Positions 31,054 through 40,294 of a stretch of DNA of 64,000 nucleotides are shown piece after piece. This DNA is from Actinobacteria bacterium OV320. GTDB taxonomy: Bacteria > Actinomycetota > Actinomycetes > Streptomycetales > Streptomycetaceae. How positions within the stretch are numbered: the stretch's first letter is position 1; each line of letters opens with the position of its first letter. The translations under genes were made by a program, and so were the position numbers. A model generated the notes under the pieces. It searched no databases and had not been told where the DNA came from. It worked only from the letters and a program-made list of their open reading frames with translations. Location of the stretch: contig LJCX01000030.1 in the NCBI GenBank assembly GCA_001298545.1, positions 744,001-808,000 of the forward strand, given 5' to 3'.

Positions 31054-32091
31054 ATGCCCGAACTGCGTGTCGTGGCCGTCTCGAATGACGGCACACGGCT
31101 GGTGCTGAAGGCTGCGGACAGCACGGAGTACACGCTTCCGATCGATGAGCGTCTGCGCGCCGCCGTCCGCGGCGACCGTCCCCGCCTCGGCCAGATCGAG
31201 ATCGAGGTGGAGAGCCATCTCCGCCCCCGTGACATCCAGGCGCGTATACGTGCCGGTGCCACCGCGGAGGAAGTCGCCCAGATGGCCGGCATTCCCGTCG
31301 ACCGTGTGCGCCGCTTCGAGGGCCCCGTGCTGGCCGAGCGCGCCTTCATGGCCGAGCGGGCCCGGAAGACTCCGGTCCGTCGGCCCGGCGAGAACGCCGG
31401 ACCCCAACTCGGCGAGGCCGTCCAGGAACGGCTGCTGCTGCGCGGCGCCGACAAGGACACCGTCCAGTGGGACTCGTGGCGTCGCGACGACGGCACCTGG
31501 GAAGTCCTGCTGGTCTACCTGGTCGCGGGTGAGCCGCACTCGGCGAGCTGGACTTACGACCCGCCCCGGCGGCTCGTCCAGGCCGTCGACGACGAGGCGC
31601 GTTCGCTGATCGGCGAGTCCGACGACCTGGCCGCTCCCGAGCCCAGTTTTCCGTTCGTCCCGCGCATCGCACGGCTGCCGCGCGACCGTCCGCTGGACCG
31701 CGCGCTCGACCGGCCCAGCCTGCCGGCCCAGCCGTCCGAGCCGACCGAGGAAAGCACCGGCGAACGGGAACGCGACTCGCTGACCAGCCTGTTGGAGGCG
31801 GTGCCGAGCTTCCGTGGCGACATGGTCGTCCCGGAACGTCCGGCCGAGCCCGCCCCGGAGGAGCCCGACGAGCAGGAGCCCGCCGCCGAGGAACCCCCGG
31901 CGCCGGCCGCCTCCGCCGGATCCGCCTACGCGGACGTCCTCATGCCGCGTTCCGTCGGCAGCCACCGCGACCGTCTCGTCGGCGCCACCGACCGTCAGGC
32001 CGAGGCGGACGGCGTCCGTCCGGGCCGCCGGGCCGCGGTGCCTAGCTGGGACGAGATCGTGTTCGGCACCCGGCGGAAGAAGCAGGAGTAA
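31054..32091 (+). CDS. sepH: Cell division protein SepH
   Basis: A 345-aa protein matching Streptomyces SepH (DUF3071), which binds FtsZ directly and stimulates filament assembly during division. The N-terminal domain (~1-170) starts MPELRVVAVSNDGTRLVLKA and contains a helix-turn-helix-like segment ATAEEVAQMAGIPVDRVRRF. The C-terminal half is disordered, Pro/Glu-rich, ending in a conserved basic PSWDEIVFGTRRKKQE tail implicated in the interaction. The ATG follows GGGAGGT. Confidence 0.95.
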   Translation: MPELRVVAVSNDGTRLVLKAADSTEYTLPIDERLRAAVRGDRPRLGQIEIEVESHLRPRDIQARIRAGATAEEVAQMAGIPVDRVRRFEGPVLAERAFMAERARKTPVRRPGENAGPQLGEAVQERLLLRGADKDTVQWDSWRRDDGTWEVLLVYLVAGEPHSASWTYDPPRRLVQAVDDEARSLIGESDDLAAPEPSFPFVPRIARLPRDRPLDRALDRPSLPAQPSEPTEESTGERERDSLTSLLEAVPSFRGDMVVPERPAEPAPEEPDEQEPAAEEPPAPAASAGSAYADVLMPRSVGSHRDRLVGATDRQAEADGVRPGRRAAVPSWDEIVFGTRRKKQE

Positions 32092-32158
32092 CCGGCCCTC
32101 GGGCAACTCGCCCGAGGTGTCGGCCGGTTCACGGAATCCGGTGGGCACACCAGTACAT

Positions 32159-32203
32159 ACGTGGGGGAGGGCCGCACCTGTTCGGTGCGGCCCTCCCCCA
32201 CGT
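32159..32203 (+). terminator. Bidirectional terminator between sepH and the sulfurtransferase gene
   Basis: Perfect 20-bp arms (ACGTGGGGGAGGGCCGCACC and its complement) with a TGTTC loop sit between two convergent genes, 68 nt after the sepH stop and 15 nt after the sulfurtransferase stop. Confidence 0.9.
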
Positions 32204-32218
32204 GTCCGCGCCCCGGGA

Positions 32219-33070
32219 CTACCGGGGGTCGGGCCCCACGGCGACGGGCCGGGCCGGGTCCGAGGACCACTCCGACCAGGAGCCGACGTACAGGGCCGCC
32301 GGAATGCCCGCGACCGCCAGGGCCAGCACCTCATGGGCGCCGGAGACACCCGAGCCGCAGTACACGCCGACCTCGGTGCCGTCGGACGCCCCCAGCGCCT
32401 TGAAGCGGTCCCTCAGGTCCTCGGCGGACAGGAAGCGGCCGTCCGGACCCACGTTGTCGTTCGTGGGCGCGGAGACGGCACCCGGAATGTGCCCGCCGAC
32501 CCGGTCGATCGGCTCGACCTCACCCCGGTACCGCTCCCCCGCGCGGGCGTCGAACAGCACTCCGGAGCCGGCGAGAGCGGCGGCCCCGTCGGCGTCGAGG
32601 AGTCCGGTGGCGCCCGGCACCGGCTCGAAGTCGCCCTCCACGCGCGCGGGGACGTCGTCCGAGAGATCTCCCCGCCACGACGGCAACCCGCCGTCGAGGA
32701 CCCGCACGTCCGGGTGACCCGTCCAGCGCAGCAGCCACCACGCGCGGGCCGCCGCCCAGCCCTGCCCGCCGTCGTACACGACCACCGGCCTGCCCGCCGA
32801 GACACCCGCCCGGCGCATCGCGGAACCGAACAGCGCGATGTCGGGCAGCGGATGCCGGCCGCGGCCGCCCGCAGCGCCCGCGAGCTCTTGGTCCAGGTCG
32901 ACATAGACCGCGCCGGGCACATGCCCGGCCTCGTACGCGGCGCGCCCGTCGAACGGCGGCTCCCCCGCCGCCTTCGCCACGCTGAGCTGCCAGCGGACGT
33001 CGAGGACGACGGGCGGGTTCTCCCCCGCCAGGTCGCCCGCCAGTTCCGATGCGGTGATGATGGCGTTCAT
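32219..33070 (-). CDS. Two-domain rhodanese-type sulfurtransferase
   Basis: A 283-aa tandem rhodanese of the thiosulfate/3-mercaptopyruvate sulfurtransferase class. The N-terminal domain (~1-120) is non-catalytic, with VVLDVRWQL and AGHVPGAVYVDLD. The C-terminal domain has the active-site loop GVYCGSGVSGAHEVLAL, whose Cys carries the persulfide. ATG 33070 gives the canonical N terminus. Loop CGSGVS favours neither substrate with certainty. Confidence 0.92.
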   Translation of the reverse strand: MNAIITASELAGDLAGENPPVVLDVRWQLSVAKAAGEPPFDGRAAYEAGHVPGAVYVDLDQELAGAAGGRGRHPLPDIALFGSAMRRAGVSAGRPVVVYDGGQGWAAARAWWLLRWTGHPDVRVLDGGLPSWRGDLSDDVPARVEGDFEPVPGATGLLDADGAAALAGSGVLFDARAGERYRGEVEPIDRVGGHIPGAVSAPTNDNVGPDGRFLSAEDLRDRFKALGASDGTEVGVYCGSGVSGAHEVLALAVAGIPAALYVGSWSEWSSDPARPVAVGPDPR

Positions 33071-33290
33071 GGTCACCATCCTCGCGCACGGGGTGGCCCC
33101 ATCGCTCATGTCCGGCTACTCTGCTCGGCCGGACAGGCTCGATCACGCGGCGTGCGGGATCGAGCACATGCCGTACAGGCGATCGACATACGGCGACAAC
33201 CGCACGTAAACCAACGAGAAACCCCCTATCAGGCATCCTCCGAGGGCGGAAGCGACACGGCCACCGCAAGGGGCTGAGGAGAGAGTGACG

Positions 33291-34091
33291 ATGACCGAGG
33301 CAGGTGGGTCGGCCGGCCCGATCGGCGCAGCACACGCCCGGTACGCGCCCGGTACACCCTGCTGGGTGAGTCTGATGGCGCACGGGTTGACCGCGACGCA
33401 GGAGTTCTACGGCGAGCTGTTCGGCTGGGAGTTCCGGCCCGGCCCGCAGCAGTTGGGCCCCTATGTGCGGGCGCTGCTCGACGGCCGCGAGGTGGCCGGG
33501 ATCGGTCAACTGCCGCCGGACCGCCACCTCCCGGTCGCCTGGACGCCCTACTTCGCCTCGGACGACGTGGACACGACTGCCGAAACGGTCCGGCTGTGCG
33601 GCGGCACGATCGGGGTCGGCCCGCTGGACGCCTCCGACGCCGGACGGCTGGCCATCGGCTCCGACCCCTCCGGCGCCGTCTTCGGTGTCTGGCAGGCGGC
33701 GGCCCACGTCGGCACCACCATCACCGGCGTGCCCGGCACCCCCGCCTGGAACGAGCTGACGACCTACGAGGCCGCGAGCGTCCGCAAGTTCTACGAGACG
33801 GTCTTCGGCTACGAGGAGACGGTGGTGTCCGCCGACGTCGACCACATGACCCTGCACGTCGCCGGCCACCCGGTCGCCGGCATCCACGGGGTGGGCGCCG
33901 CGCTGCCCCGGGACCGGGGACCGCACTGGACGACGTACTTCGAGGTGGCCGACACGGACGCGGCGCTCGGCCTCGTCGTCGATCTCGGCGGGCAGGTCCT
34001 CGAGCCGGCCCAGGACAGCGAGCACGGGCGCGTGGCGGGCGTGGCCGACCCCGAGGGGGCCCACTTCTCCCTGATCCAGGGAACTCGGTGA
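33291..34091 (+). CDS. Two-domain VOC (glyoxalase-like) family protein
   Basis: A 266-aa protein of two tandem VOC modules: the first from PCWVSLMAHGLTATQEFYGE, the second from WNELTTYEAASVRKFYETVF, each with a following MxLHVAGxPVAGI-type strand. Family members are metal-dependent enzymes or bind antibiotics. The ATG at 33291 is better placed after GAGGAGAG than the GTG six bases earlier. Confidence 0.85.
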   Translation: MTEAGGSAGPIGAAHARYAPGTPCWVSLMAHGLTATQEFYGELFGWEFRPGPQQLGPYVRALLDGREVAGIGQLPPDRHLPVAWTPYFASDDVDTTAETVRLCGGTIGVGPLDASDAGRLAIGSDPSGAVFGVWQAAAHVGTTITGVPGTPAWNELTTYEAASVRKFYETVFGYEETVVSADVDHMTLHVAGHPVAGIHGVGAALPRDRGPHWTTYFEVADTDAALGLVVDLGGQVLEPAQDSEHGRVAGVADPEGAHFSLIQGTR

Positions 34092-34117
34092 CGGACGGTC
34101 CCCGAAGCCGCCGGCGG

Positions 34118-34765
34118 CTAGACCGGCTGCACCGGCAGCACGTCCGGCGACAGGGCCGCCGCCCGTGCCGACGCCGAGGTCATACGGCGGCGGTGGTGGC
34201 GCCTGCACAGGACCTCGTAGCCGACCGTGTCCGCCTGGTCGACGTCACCGACGACGACCTGGGCGCCCTCCACGACCATGACCCCGCCCACGGTGCGGGC
34301 GTTGTGCGTGGCGCGGGCGCCGCACCAGCACAGGGCCTCGACCTGGAGGACCTCGACGCGGTCGGCGAGTTCGACGAGCCGCTGGGAGCCGGGGAACAGC
34401 TTGGAGCGGAAGTCGGTCGTGATCCCGAAGGCGTAGACGTCGATGTCCAGGTCGTCGACCACGCGCGCGAGCTGGTCGATCTGCTCCTCGGCCAGGAACT
34501 GCGCCTCGTCCGCGATCACGTAGTCCGCGCGGCCGCCCTGCGAGAGGTGGTCGACGAGGGAGGCGTAGAGGTCCTGACCGTCCTCGACCTCGACGGCGTC
34601 GGTGACCAGGCCCAGGCGGGAGGACAGCTTGCCCTCGCCCGCGCGGTCGTCCCGCGTGAAGATCATGCCCTGGAGGCCGCGCGAGGAGCGGTTGTGCTCT
34701 ATCTGGAGAGCCAGCGTCGACTTCCCGCAGTCCATGGTTCCGGAGAAGAAAACCAGCTCGGGCAT
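34118..34765 (-). CDS. tdk: Thymidine kinase
   Basis: A 215-aa type II (TK1-like) thymidine kinase, phosphorylating thymidine with ATP in the pyrimidine salvage pathway. P-loop GTMDCGKST at residue ~9, DEAQFL (catalytic Glu/metal) at ~86, lasso region with zinc cysteines CWCGARATHNAR and LCRRH. The C terminus carries an extra ~20-residue basic/Ala tail. Confidence 0.95.
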   Translation of the reverse strand: MPELVFFSGTMDCGKSTLALQIEHNRSSRGLQGMIFTRDDRAGEGKLSSRLGLVTDAVEVEDGQDLYASLVDHLSQGGRADYVIADEAQFLAEEQIDQLARVVDDLDIDVYAFGITTDFRSKLFPGSQRLVELADRVEVLQVEALCWCGARATHNARTVGGVMVVEGAQVVVGDVDQADTVGYEVLCRRHHRRRMTSASARAAALSPDVLPVQPV

Positions 34766-34815
34766 GGGGAGTTGAGCGCCTTTCGGTGAAGGTGGAGCAG
34801 AAACGGTTCTGGGCG

Positions 34816-36027
34816 TCAGGAGCGTACTTCGAGCAGCGGGACCAGCTGCTCGGCAGGGGTCATCGAGCCGTGGTTGCCGACCATCGCCGACTCCTTGGGC
34901 TCCCGTTCGGAGGCGATGATCAGCACGTCGTCCCGCGCGGCCGCGACCACGTCGCCGAGGCGGGCGTACACCCGCTCGTCGACCTGCGGCCCGAACCAGC
35001 CCGCGGCGATCGCCTCGTCGCGCGAGGCGATCCAGAACTGCTCGCCGAGCACCTCGCGCCAGCAGGTCAGGACGTCGTTCTCGGCGCCCGGTACGGCGTA
35101 GACATGGCGGGCGCGGCCCTCGCCGCCCAGCAGGGCGACCCCGGCGCGCAGCTCCCAGTCCGCGTCGAAGTCGATGCGGTGCTCCTCGTCGAAGGGCACG
35201 TCGACCATGCCGTGGTCGGCGGTGACGTAGAGCGCGCTGCGCGGCGGGAGCTGCTCGGCGAGGCGCTGGACGAGCCGGTCGACGTACATGAGCTGGCCGC
35301 GCCAGGTGTCTGAGGCGACGCCGTAGCGGTGCCCGGCGCCGTCCAGTTCCGCGTAGTACGTGTAGACGAGGGAGCGGTCACCGGCGGCGAGTTGCTCGGC
35401 GGCGAAGTCCATGCGCTCCTCGCCGGTCAGCCGTCCGTGAAACGTTCCGCCGCTGAGCGCGACCTTGGTCAGCGGGGTGTTCTGGAAGGTGGGGGACGAC
35501 ACCTGGGCGGCGTGCACACCCGCCTCGTGGGCGAGCTGGAAGACGGTGGGGTACGGCTGCCAGGCGCCCGGGGCCGTCCACGGCTGCCAGCGGAGCTGGT
35601 TCATCAGGGCGCCGGTCGCCGGGTTGCGCACGGTGTAGCCGGGGAGGCCGTGCGCGCCCGGGGGGAGGCCGGTGCCGACGGAGGCGAGGGAGGTCGCGGT
35701 GGTCGCCGGGTAGCCGGCGGTGAGCGGACGTCCGGTGCCGCCGCGCGAGCTGCCGAGCAGCGCGTGGAGGTAGGGCGCCTCGTCGGGGTGGTCCTTGATC
35801 TGCTCCCAGCCGAGGCCGTCGATCAGGAAGACGCAGTTGCGGTCGGCCGGGGTCAGCTCCGGGATCGCCGCGGTCGTGCCGGGAACGCCCATGCCCGCGG
35901 CCAGTGTGGGCAGCAGGTCGGCGAGGGAGCCGGAACCGTACTCCGGGACGGGCGCGGAGCCGACCGCGAGCGGTTCGGGGAAGTCCCAGGGGGCGGAGTC
36001 GAAGGGGGTGGGCACGGAGCGCGACAT
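34816..36027 (-). CDS. Alkaline phosphatase superfamily phosphodiesterase/pyrophosphatase
   Basis: A 403-aa nucleotide pyrophosphatase/phosphodiesterase-like enzyme: metal site in CVFLIDGLGWEQI, nucleophile Thr in TAGYPATTATSLASVGTG, and metal ligands in VYTYYAELDGAGHRYG and YVTADHGMVDVP. No signal peptide is visible, so it is probably cytoplasmic. It overlaps the DUF5998 stop (TGATG), so the two genes are coupled. The substrate is unknown. Confidence 0.88.
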   Translation of the reverse strand: MSRSVPTPFDSAPWDFPEPLAVGSAPVPEYGSGSLADLLPTLAAGMGVPGTTAAIPELTPADRNCVFLIDGLGWEQIKDHPDEAPYLHALLGSSRGGTGRPLTAGYPATTATSLASVGTGLPPGAHGLPGYTVRNPATGALMNQLRWQPWTAPGAWQPYPTVFQLAHEAGVHAAQVSSPTFQNTPLTKVALSGGTFHGRLTGEERMDFAAEQLAAGDRSLVYTYYAELDGAGHRYGVASDTWRGQLMYVDRLVQRLAEQLPPRSALYVTADHGMVDVPFDEEHRIDFDADWELRAGVALLGGEGRARHVYAVPGAENDVLTCWREVLGEQFWIASRDEAIAAGWFGPQVDERVYARLGDVVAAARDDVLIIASEREPKESAMVGNHGSMTPAEQLVPLLEVRS

Positions 36028-36614
36028 CAGCGGGTTACGTCCGCTGTCGCCTCGGACAGCGACTGCGCGAAGACGAGCGCCTGGCGGACCGTCTCCGGGC
36101 CGTCGCCGGCCTCGCTCACCCGCAGGCTGAGGTCGTCCGCCGTCGAGCTGCCGGTGTAGCCGTGGTCGGCGTCGCAGTTGGGGTCACCGCACGCGGCCGG
36201 CTCCAGGTCGATACGGGAGACGGCGCCCCAGCCGATGGTCAGCACGATCTCGCGCGGCAGGGTGCCCGGCGTGTACGACTCCGGGTTGGCGACCACCCTG
36301 CTGAGGACGACGGACGAGATCCGGCCGAGCTTCACGGACTCCGTGGACGTCGTGGCGTACGGCGTCGGGGAGGTGGTGTCGGCGGCCTGCTCGTCGGTGT
36401 GGCTGACGATGAAGCGGTTGCCGGTGAGGACCAGCACGGTCACATGCCGGCGCACCTCGTTCTGGTCGAACGTGGTCTCCTGGTGGACCAGGTACGACCG
36501 GATCGGCTCGCCGCCCACAGCGGCCTCCACCGCCTCGGCCACGAGGGCCGGGTAGTAGCCGCTGCGCTCGATCGCCGCGCGCAGCCCCTGGGTCGTCGTA
36601 CTGGTCTTGGCCAT
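36027..36614 (-). CDS. DUF5998 family protein
   Basis: A 195-aa soluble actinobacterial protein, conserved but uncharacterised: TTTQGLRAAIERSGYYPALV at the N terminus, LVHQETTFDQNEVRRHVTVL and ACGDPNCDADHGYTG (a Cys/His-containing segment that might bind metal). It is the first gene of a coupled pair with the phosphodiesterase gene; its TGA overlaps the next ATG. Confidence 0.82.
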   Translation of the reverse strand: MAKTSTTTQGLRAAIERSGYYPALVAEAVEAAVGGEPIRSYLVHQETTFDQNEVRRHVTVLVLTGNRFIVSHTDEQAADTTSPTPYATTSTESVKLGRISSVVLSRVVANPESYTPGTLPREIVLTIGWGAVSRIDLEPAACGDPNCDADHGYTGSSTADDLSLRVSEAGDGPETVRQALVFAQSLSEATADVTR

Positions 36615-36795
36615 GCCCTCCATCCTACGGGGACCCACTGACTGCGAGGCACCGCTCAGGACCCCTTCGGTAGGTCGGCGGCGGCCGGGGCGCGCTCCGT
36701 CCGTGCTCCGTGGGACACGCCTGCCCGGGGCGAACCGCTGCCTGGGCGGCGCGTCCTCACGCGCGTGCCCGACGACGCGCTCCCGGGCGGTGCGC

Positions 36796-39609
36796 TCAGT
36801 ACGTGGGCAGCGTCCTCGGTCCGAGGTCGTCGCGCGCCGGCGGGGGTGCGAGGCGGACGGAGGCGCCGAGGACGCTCAGCCCGTGCGGGGCGACGACGAC
36901 CGGCTCCAGGGTGACCGCGACGACCTCGGGGTGGTCGTCGACCAGCCGGGACACCCGCAGCAGCAGCTCCTCGAGGGCGGCGGTGTCGACGGGTGTCGAG
37001 CCGCGCCAGCCGAAGAGGAGCGGGGCGGTCCGGATGGACCGGATCAGCGAGCTCGCCTCCCGGTCGGTGACCGGTACCAGCCGGTGCGCCATGTCTCCGA
37101 GCAGCTGTGAGGCGGCTCCGGCGAGCCCGAAGGACAGTACGGCTCCGGCCGCCGGGTCGATGACCGCGCGGACGACCGTGTCGACCCCGCGCGGTGCCAT
37201 CGCCTGGACGACCGGGCGGATCTCCTCCGGCTTGCCGAAGAGCTCGGTCAACTCGGCGTACGACCGGCGCAGTTGCTCCTCGTCGGCCACATCGAGCCGT
37301 ACGCCGCCCAGGTCGGCGCGGTGCCGCAGGTGCGGGGCCGTGGCCTTGAGGGCGACGGGGTAGCCGAGGGCGGCCGCGGCCCGTGCCGCCTCGTCAGGGG
37401 TGGGCGCCGGGATGGCCGGGCGGGTACGGATGCCGTAGCGGCCGAGCAGCTCGCACGTCTCGTCGGTGCCGAGGGTCAGGCCCTGCCCGCGCGCGAGGAG
37501 CCCGCCGATCAGTTCGGCGGCGCCCTTCTCGTCGATGTCCTCGTACTCGGGCACCTTGCCGGCGTCGGCCGCCTCACGCCGCCACTGGGCGTACTTCACG
37601 GCCTCCGCGAGCGCGCGGACGGCGCGTTCGGCGGCGGGGTAGGCGGGGATGAGGTGCGTTCCCTCAGGTGCCGCGACGGCGGTGGGCACCGGCTGCGCGT
37701 CCTCGGGGGCGTCGGTACGCGCGCGTGGGGCCGCTTCGGCGCGCGGTGCGGTGCTCGTCGCGGCGGACAGCGCCATGGCGAGACCGCCGAGTTCCACGTG
37801 CACGACGAGCACCGGTTTGGCGGGAGCGGCCGCCGCGGCCGACCGCAGGGCCTCCGCGAGTTCCGCGTCCCCGGGCGACCTCTCGCCGATCGCCGGGATC
37901 GCCGTCACGACCACCGCGTCGCACGTCTCGTCGGCCAGCGCCCGGGCCAGCGCCGCGTGGAAGTCCTGGGCCGACGCCTCGGTCGTCAGGTCCAGCGGCG
38001 GCAGCGGACGCAGCCCCTCCGAGAGACAGGCGTCGTACGTCAGCAGGCCCAGCGACTCGGAGTTGCCGAGGATCGCCACCCGCGGGCCCGTCGGCAGCGG
38101 CTGACGGGCGAGCAGCAGGCCCGCGTCGACCAGTTCGGTGATGGTGTCCACACGGATCACGCCGGCCTGCCGCAGCAGCGCCGACACCGTCGCGTGGGGC
38201 AGCCGGGTCGCCCGTACGGCGTGCCCCTGCGGGGCGGAACCGGCGCCCTGGACGACCACCAGGGGCTTGGCCGCCGCCGTGCGCCGCGCGAGGCGGGTGA
38301 ACTTGCGCGGGTTGCCGATGGATTCCAGGTACATGAGGGCGACGTCGGTGTCGGGGTCGTCGTACCAGTACTGGAGGACGTCGTTGCCCGAGACGTCCGC
38401 GCGGTTGCCGGAGGAGATGAAGGTGGATACGCCGGTGACGCCGGTGACGCCGCCGCCACGCCGGTGGAGGCGGGACAGCAGGGCGATGCCGATGGCGCCG
38501 GACTGGGCGAACAGGCCGATCCGGCCGGGTCTCGGCATCTCCGGGGCCAGCGAGGCGTTCAGCCGCACCTCGGGGGAGGTGTTGATGACTCCGAAGGCAT
38601 TGGGGCCGATGATCCGCATGCCGTACGCGCGTGCGTGCCGGACGAGTTCGCGCTGGCGCTCCCGCCCGTCGGGGCCGCTCTCGGCGTAGCCGGCGGAGAG
38701 GACCACGAGTCCCTGCACGCCGTGCTCGCCGCACTCGGTGACGGCCTCGGGGACCTGCTCCGCCGGAACGGCGACGACCGCGAGGTCGACGGGCGCCGCT
38801 ATGTCGCGCACCGAGCGGTGGGCGGGCACCCCGTCCACTTCCTTCAGGTCCTCGGGGAAGGCCTTGTTCACGGCGTACAGCCGCCCGGTGAAGCCCGCCT
38901 CGCGGAGGTTGCCGAGGACGCTCCGGCCGACACCGCCCGGGCTGCGGCCGGTGCCGACGACGGCCACGGAACCGGGCGCCAGCAGCCGCCCCACGGAGTG
39001 CGCCTCGGCGCGCTGTTCCCGCGCACGCTGCACGGCGACGGAGCGCTCGGTGGGTTCGAGCCCGAACTCCAGGTGTACGACGCCGTCCTCGAAGCTGCGC
39101 TTCTGGGTGTACCCGGCGTCCGTGAACACCTTGATCATCTTGTTGTTGGCGGGGAGCACCTCGGCCGCGAAGCGGCGGATGCCCCGCTCGCGCGCCACGG
39201 CCGCGATGTGCTCGAGCAGCGCGGAGGCGACGCCCCTGCCCTGGTGGGCGTCCTGGACGAGGAACGCGACCTCGGCCTCGTCGGCGGGCGCCGAGGCGGC
39301 CATCCCGTCGGCACCAATGCGGTCATAGCGTACGGTGGCGATGAACTCGCCGCCGACCGTGGCCGCGAGTCCCACCCGGTCCACAAAGTCGTGGTGCGTG
39401 AAGCGGTGGACGTCCTTGTCGGACAGGCGCGGGTAGGGCGCGAAGAACCGGTAGTACTTCGACTCGTCCGAAACCTGCTCGTAGAAGCTGACCAGGCGCT
39501 CGGCGTCATCGACGGTGATGGGGCGGATGCGCGCGGTGCCGCCGTCGCGCAGCACCACGTCGGCCTCCCAGTGGGCGGGGTACTCGTGCCGGTCCGACGC
39601 GCTCTGCAT
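36796..39609 (-). CDS. GNAT acetyltransferase fused to ADP-forming acyl-CoA synthetase
   Basis: A 937-aa fusion. The N-terminal GNAT domain (~25-190) has VAFLVQDAHQGRGVASALLE (acetyl-CoA loop) and LPANNKMIKVF. Then come the CoA-binding domain (VAVVGTGRSPGGVGRSVLGN), the succinyl-CoA-ligase-like domains (GPNAFGVINTS, AQSGAIGIALLS) and a C-terminal ATP-grasp part (YPVALKATAPHLRHRADLGG). Such fusions are protein lysine acetyltransferases (Pat type), often acting on acyl-CoA synthetases. In enterobacterial Pat the GNAT is C-terminal; here it is N-terminal. Whether the synthetase half is catalytic or a sensor is not determinable here. Confidence 0.9.
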   Translation of the reverse strand: MQSASDRHEYPAHWEADVVLRDGGTARIRPITVDDAERLVSFYEQVSDESKYYRFFAPYPRLSDKDVHRFTHHDFVDRVGLAATVGGEFIATVRYDRIGADGMAASAPADEAEVAFLVQDAHQGRGVASALLEHIAAVARERGIRRFAAEVLPANNKMIKVFTDAGYTQKRSFEDGVVHLEFGLEPTERSVAVQRAREQRAEAHSVGRLLAPGSVAVVGTGRSPGGVGRSVLGNLREAGFTGRLYAVNKAFPEDLKEVDGVPAHRSVRDIAAPVDLAVVAVPAEQVPEAVTECGEHGVQGLVVLSAGYAESGPDGRERQRELVRHARAYGMRIIGPNAFGVINTSPEVRLNASLAPEMPRPGRIGLFAQSGAIGIALLSRLHRRGGGVTGVTGVSTFISSGNRADVSGNDVLQYWYDDPDTDVALMYLESIGNPRKFTRLARRTAAAKPLVVVQGAGSAPQGHAVRATRLPHATVSALLRQAGVIRVDTITELVDAGLLLARQPLPTGPRVAILGNSESLGLLTYDACLSEGLRPLPPLDLTTEASAQDFHAALARALADETCDAVVVTAIPAIGERSPGDAELAEALRSAAAAAPAKPVLVVHVELGGLAMALSAATSTAPRAEAAPRARTDAPEDAQPVPTAVAAPEGTHLIPAYPAAERAVRALAEAVKYAQWRREAADAGKVPEYEDIDEKGAAELIGGLLARGQGLTLGTDETCELLGRYGIRTRPAIPAPTPDEAARAAAALGYPVALKATAPHLRHRADLGGVRLDVADEEQLRRSYAELTELFGKPEEIRPVVQAMAPRGVDTVVRAVIDPAAGAVLSFGLAGAASQLLGDMAHRLVPVTDREASSLIRSIRTAPLLFGWRGSTPVDTAALEELLLRVSRLVDDHPEVVAVTLEPVVVAPHGLSVLGASVRLAPPPARDDLGPRTLPTY

Positions 39610-39747
39610 GGGGCCCAGAGTACGGCTCGCGTACGACAACGGCGCGAGGCAGTCTGTGGAGGACGTTCGTCGGATCGAGGCCGCGATCCGACGACCACGT
39701 CGGGAGGGGACAGACGACCCCTCCCTCACACGCTTCACGTGTGGAAC

Positions 39748-39763
39748 ACTGGTCTAGACAACC
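39748..39763. promoter_or_regulatory. DasR-responsive element (dre) upstream of ptsH
   Basis: ACTGGTCTAGACAACC closely matches the DasR palindrome (ACTGGTCTAGACCAGT type), with the core GGTCTAGAC intact, 24 bp before the HPr start. DasR, a GntR-family regulator sensing phosphorylated amino sugars, is known to control pts genes in Streptomyces. Confidence 0.85.
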
Positions 39764-39786
39764 TGAACACTGAAGGGCAGCATCAC

Positions 39787-40068
39787 ATGGCTGAGCGCCG
39801 CGTCAACGTCGGCTGGGCCGAGGGCCTTCACGCCCGCCCCGCTTCCATCTTCGTCCGGGCCGCCACGGCCGCAGGTATCCCGGTGACGATCGCCAAGGCC
39901 GACGGCAACCCCGTCAACGCGGCCTCCATGCTGGCCGTTCTCGGCCTGGGCGCCCAGGGCGGCGAGGAGATCGTCCTCGCCTCCGAGGCCGACGGCGCGG
40001 ACGTCGCCCTCGACCGTCTGGCGAAGCTGGTCGCCGAGGGGCTCGAGGAGCTCCCCGAGACCGTCTGA
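39787..40068 (+). CDS. ptsH: Phosphocarrier protein HPr
   Basis: A 93-aa HPr of the phosphoenolpyruvate:sugar phosphotransferase system. The active histidine is His15 in GLHARPAS; the regulatory-serine region is AASMLAVLGLG. It carries phosphate from enzyme I to the IIA domains, chiefly for GlcNAc and fructose in Streptomyces. A dre site precedes it and a hairpin follows, so it is monocistronic. Confidence 0.96.
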   Translation: MAERRVNVGWAEGLHARPASIFVRAATAAGIPVTIAKADGNPVNAASMLAVLGLGAQGGEEIVLASEADGADVALDRLAKLVAEGLEELPETV

Positions 40069-40190
40069 GCGCGCAGCCCCCGTTGCGCCTGAGCCGCCGC
40101 CGCACTCGCGGAGGTGGTTGCGCGTCCTCGGGGGTGCTCAATTGACGGTGGCGGTGTTCGTCGCTCCAAAGGTGCCGTCCCGCTAAACCC

Positions 40191-40226
40191 CGAAGGGCTC
40201 GTCCGAATTATCGGGCGAGCCCTTCG
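40191..40226 (+). terminator. Bidirectional hairpin between ptsH and the GntR gene
   Basis: 16-bp arms (CGAAGGGCTCGTCCGA and TCGGGCGAGCCCTTCG) pair with one G-U and an ATTA loop, followed by CATTTCCCTTT. The two flanking genes are convergent. Confidence 0.85.
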
Positions 40227-40294
40227 CATTTCCCTTTGCGGGCAGCAGAAATAATCCCCCGCGAATTATCCCCTCTTTGTATACGGCCCTCGTG

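Noticed and set aside
37273..39786. A long plus-strand extension upstream of HPr
   Set aside because: The HPr family begins at MAERRVNV (39787), and the extension is antisense to the GNAT fusion.
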